Positions 5,583 to 6,974 of a DNA stretch of 6,974 nucleotides are shown one piece after another (within the stretch, counting starts at the first letter, position 1; every line of letters starts with the position of its first letter). The notes under the pieces are model-generated. The model saw nothing but the letters and a program-made list of their open reading frames with translations. It had not been told where the DNA came from and searched no databases. This DNA comes from Lentisphaerota bacterium. Its GTDB lineage: Bacteria > Verrucomicrobiota > Lentisphaeria > Oligosphaerales > PUNB01. The stretch spans positions 1 to 6,974 of the forward strand of contig PUNB01000193.1 in NCBI GenBank assembly GCA_003552565.1, read 5' to 3'. Made by a program: the position numbers and the translations under genes.

Positions 5583-6974
5583 ATGACAGAGTGCAAAACC
5601 CCTAAAGAAGTTCTCGAGTTGATTGAGAAAGAAGATGTGAAAGTGGTTGACCTGCGATTTATGGATTTTCCGGGTCTGTGGCAGCATTTCTCCATCCCGA
5701 TTCGGGAGGTCAGTGAGGACATGTTCGAGGAAGGCCTGGGATTCGACGGTTCCAGCATTCGCGGCTGGCAGGCGATCAACGAATCCGACATGATCGTCAA
5801 GCCCCAGGCGGAAACCGCTTTTATCGATCCCTTTTTCGAGATCAAGACGCTGGTAATGATATGTAATATTTGCGATCCCACCACGGGCATTGATTACAGT
5901 CGCGATCCGCGTAATATCGCCCGTAAAGCGGAGCAGTACCTGATATCCACCGGCATCGGTGATACGGCCTTTTTCGGGCCGGAGGCGGAATTTTTCGTCT
6001 TTGACGATGTGCGTTTTGATCAGAGTTATAACTATGGTTATTACTTCCTGGACTCCGTGGAAGGGCGCTGGAACACCGGCCGCGAAGAGAACCCCAACCT
6101 GGGCTACAAGCCCCGCTACAAGGAAGGTTACTTCCCGGTGCCGCCGACTGACAGCATGCAGGACCTTCGCAGTGAAATGATGGTTAAGCTTGAGGAAATG
6201 GGCATAGAAATCGAATGTCAGCACCATGAAGTGGCCACTGGCGGTCAGGCGGAAATTGACATGCGGTTCTCACCTCTTGTGGACATGGGGGATAAACTGC
6301 TGAAGTATAAATACGTTATCAAAAACACCGCCCGTAAATATAATAAATCAGTCACTTTCATGCCGAAGCCGCTGTTTAACGACAACGGCACTGGTATGCA
6401 TGTGCATCTTTCCATCTGGAAAGACGGCCAGAATATGTTCGCCGGCGATGGCTACGCCGGGCTTTCCCAGGAATGCATGTACGCCATTGGCGGCATCCTG
6501 AAGCACGCTCCGGCGCTCTTGGCCTTCACCAATCCCACCACCAACAGTTACAAACGTCTGGTGCCGGGATTCGAAGCGCCGGTCAACCTGGCTTATTCCA
6601 GCCGCAACCGCAGTGCCGCCGTGCGCATTCCAATGTATTCAAACTCGCCCAAGTCAAAACGGTTTGAATTCCGCTGTCCGGATCCCAGCTGCAACGGCTA
6701 CCTGGCCATGTCCGCCATGCTTATGGCGGCCATTGACGGCATCCAGAACAAGATCGATCCCGGTCAGCCTCTGGACAAGGATATATACGACTTGCCGCCC
6801 GAGGAGCTGGCGCAAGTGGACAAAACCCCCGGTTCGCTGCGGGAAGCGCTGCAGGCGCTCGAGGCTGATCATCAGTTTCTGTTGAAAGGGGATGTTTTCA
6901 CCGAAGATGTGATCGATACCTGGATCTGGTACAAGATGGCTAACGAGGCGGAAGCACTGGACCTGCGTCCGCAT
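5583..6974 (+). CDS. glnA: Glutamine synthetase type I (GSI-beta), 3' end cut by window edge
   Basis: Makes glutamine from glutamate, ammonia and ATP; a cytoplasmic dodecamer and the main route of ammonia assimilation. The visible part is 464 codons; relatives have about 470, so only the last few residues are missing. Seen in order: beta-grasp start with VDLRFMDFPG (22-31) and latch DGSS (55-58); metal-binding FFGPEAEFFVF (130-140); HHEVATGGQAEID (214-226) with metal-ligand glutamates 216 and 224; NGTGMHVHLS (268-277); NPTTNSYKRLVPGFEAPV (317-334); and RFEFRCPDPSCNGYLA (360-374). Two traits mark the beta subtype: the insertion before YFPVPPTDS (about 146-182), and Tyr402 in KDIYDLPPEE, which aligns with the tyrosine adenylylated by GlnE in E. 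coli. Post-translational control by adenylylation is therefore possible, though glnE is not in the window. Cys365 and Cys370 replace residues that are usually not cysteine in E. coli. The start is set by AAGGA 8 bases upstream. Confidence 0.98.
   Translation, partial: MTECKTPKEVLELIEKEDVKVVDLRFMDFPGLWQHFSIPIREVSEDMFEEGLGFDGSSIRGWQAINESDMIVKPQAETAFIDPFFEIKTLVMICNICDPTTGIDYSRDPRNIARKAEQYLISTGIGDTAFFGPEAEFFVFDDVRFDQSYNYGYYFLDSVEGRWNTGREENPNLGYKPRYKEGYFPVPPTDSMQDLRSEMMVKLEEMGIEIECQHHEVATGGQAEIDMRFSPLVDMGDKLLKYKYVIKNTARKYNKSVTFMPKPLFNDNGTGMHVHLSIWKDGQNMFAGDGYAGLSQECMYAIGGILKHAPALLAFTNPTTNSYKRLVPGFEAPVNLAYSSRNRSAAVRIPMYSNSPKSKRFEFRCPDPSCNGYLAMSAMLMAAIDGIQNKIDPGQPLDKDIYDLPPEELAQVDKTPGSLREALQALEADHQFLLKGDVFTEDVIDTWIWYKMANEAEALDLRPH

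Noticed and set aside
5490..6227. 245-codon minus-strand open frame opposite the start of glnA
   Set aside because: It is the complement of conserved glnA codons and extends into the leader, with no family signature.
1..6974. CRISPR array, tRNA, rRNA or insertion sequence
   Set aside because: No regularly spaced long repeats, tRNA-like cloverleaf, rRNA segments or transposase motifs were seen on either strand. The short tandem heptads have no spacers and are not CRISPR.

Overview
The window comes from a bacterium of moderate GC content. It carries four protein-coding genes of core nitrogen and nucleotide metabolism in two divergent groups, with repeat-rich intergenic DNA around the left-hand pair. 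The organism cannot be fixed from sequence alone. A sigma-54 activator, a beta-type glutamine synthetase with an adenylylation tyrosine, and an iron-sulfur type PurF suggest a Gram-negative, possibly anaerobic bacterium. The flavour of the proteins and of the intergenic repeats makes me think of the PVC group (Kiritimatiellota/Lentisphaerota-like), but this is a low-confidence guess.

Layout. Positions 1-159 hold no gene; they carry an inverted pair of arrays built from 7-bp TGAATNN units. Positions 160-3247 (minus strand) encode pyrG (CTP synthase) followed by purF (amidophosphoribosyltransferase), which overlap by 8 bases and are almost certainly one operon. Positions 3248-3802 are a 555-bp divergent spacer. 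It contains a GC-rich hairpin block, a second copy of the heptad/palindrome repeat seen at the left edge, a further heptad array, and candidate promoters for the rightward gene. Positions 3803-5329 (plus) encode a GAF-AAA+-Fis sigma-54-dependent activator of the NifA type. Positions 5330-5582 are an AT-rich spacer with a sigma-54-like site, a perfect hairpin and a tandem octamer. From 5583 to the right edge runs glnA (glutamine synthetase), which lacks only its last few codons.

How the genes fit together. GlnA makes glutamine, and PyrG and PurF each spend glutamine as an amide donor, so the window groups a glutamine producer with two consumers. The activator next to glnA is a natural candidate for its nitrogen-responsive regulator, supported by adjacency, shared orientation and an imperfect sigma-54 site upstream of glnA. 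All four proteins belong to known families. I see no clearly new enzymatic or defence system. The least explained material is the intergenic repeat family flanking pyrG-purF.
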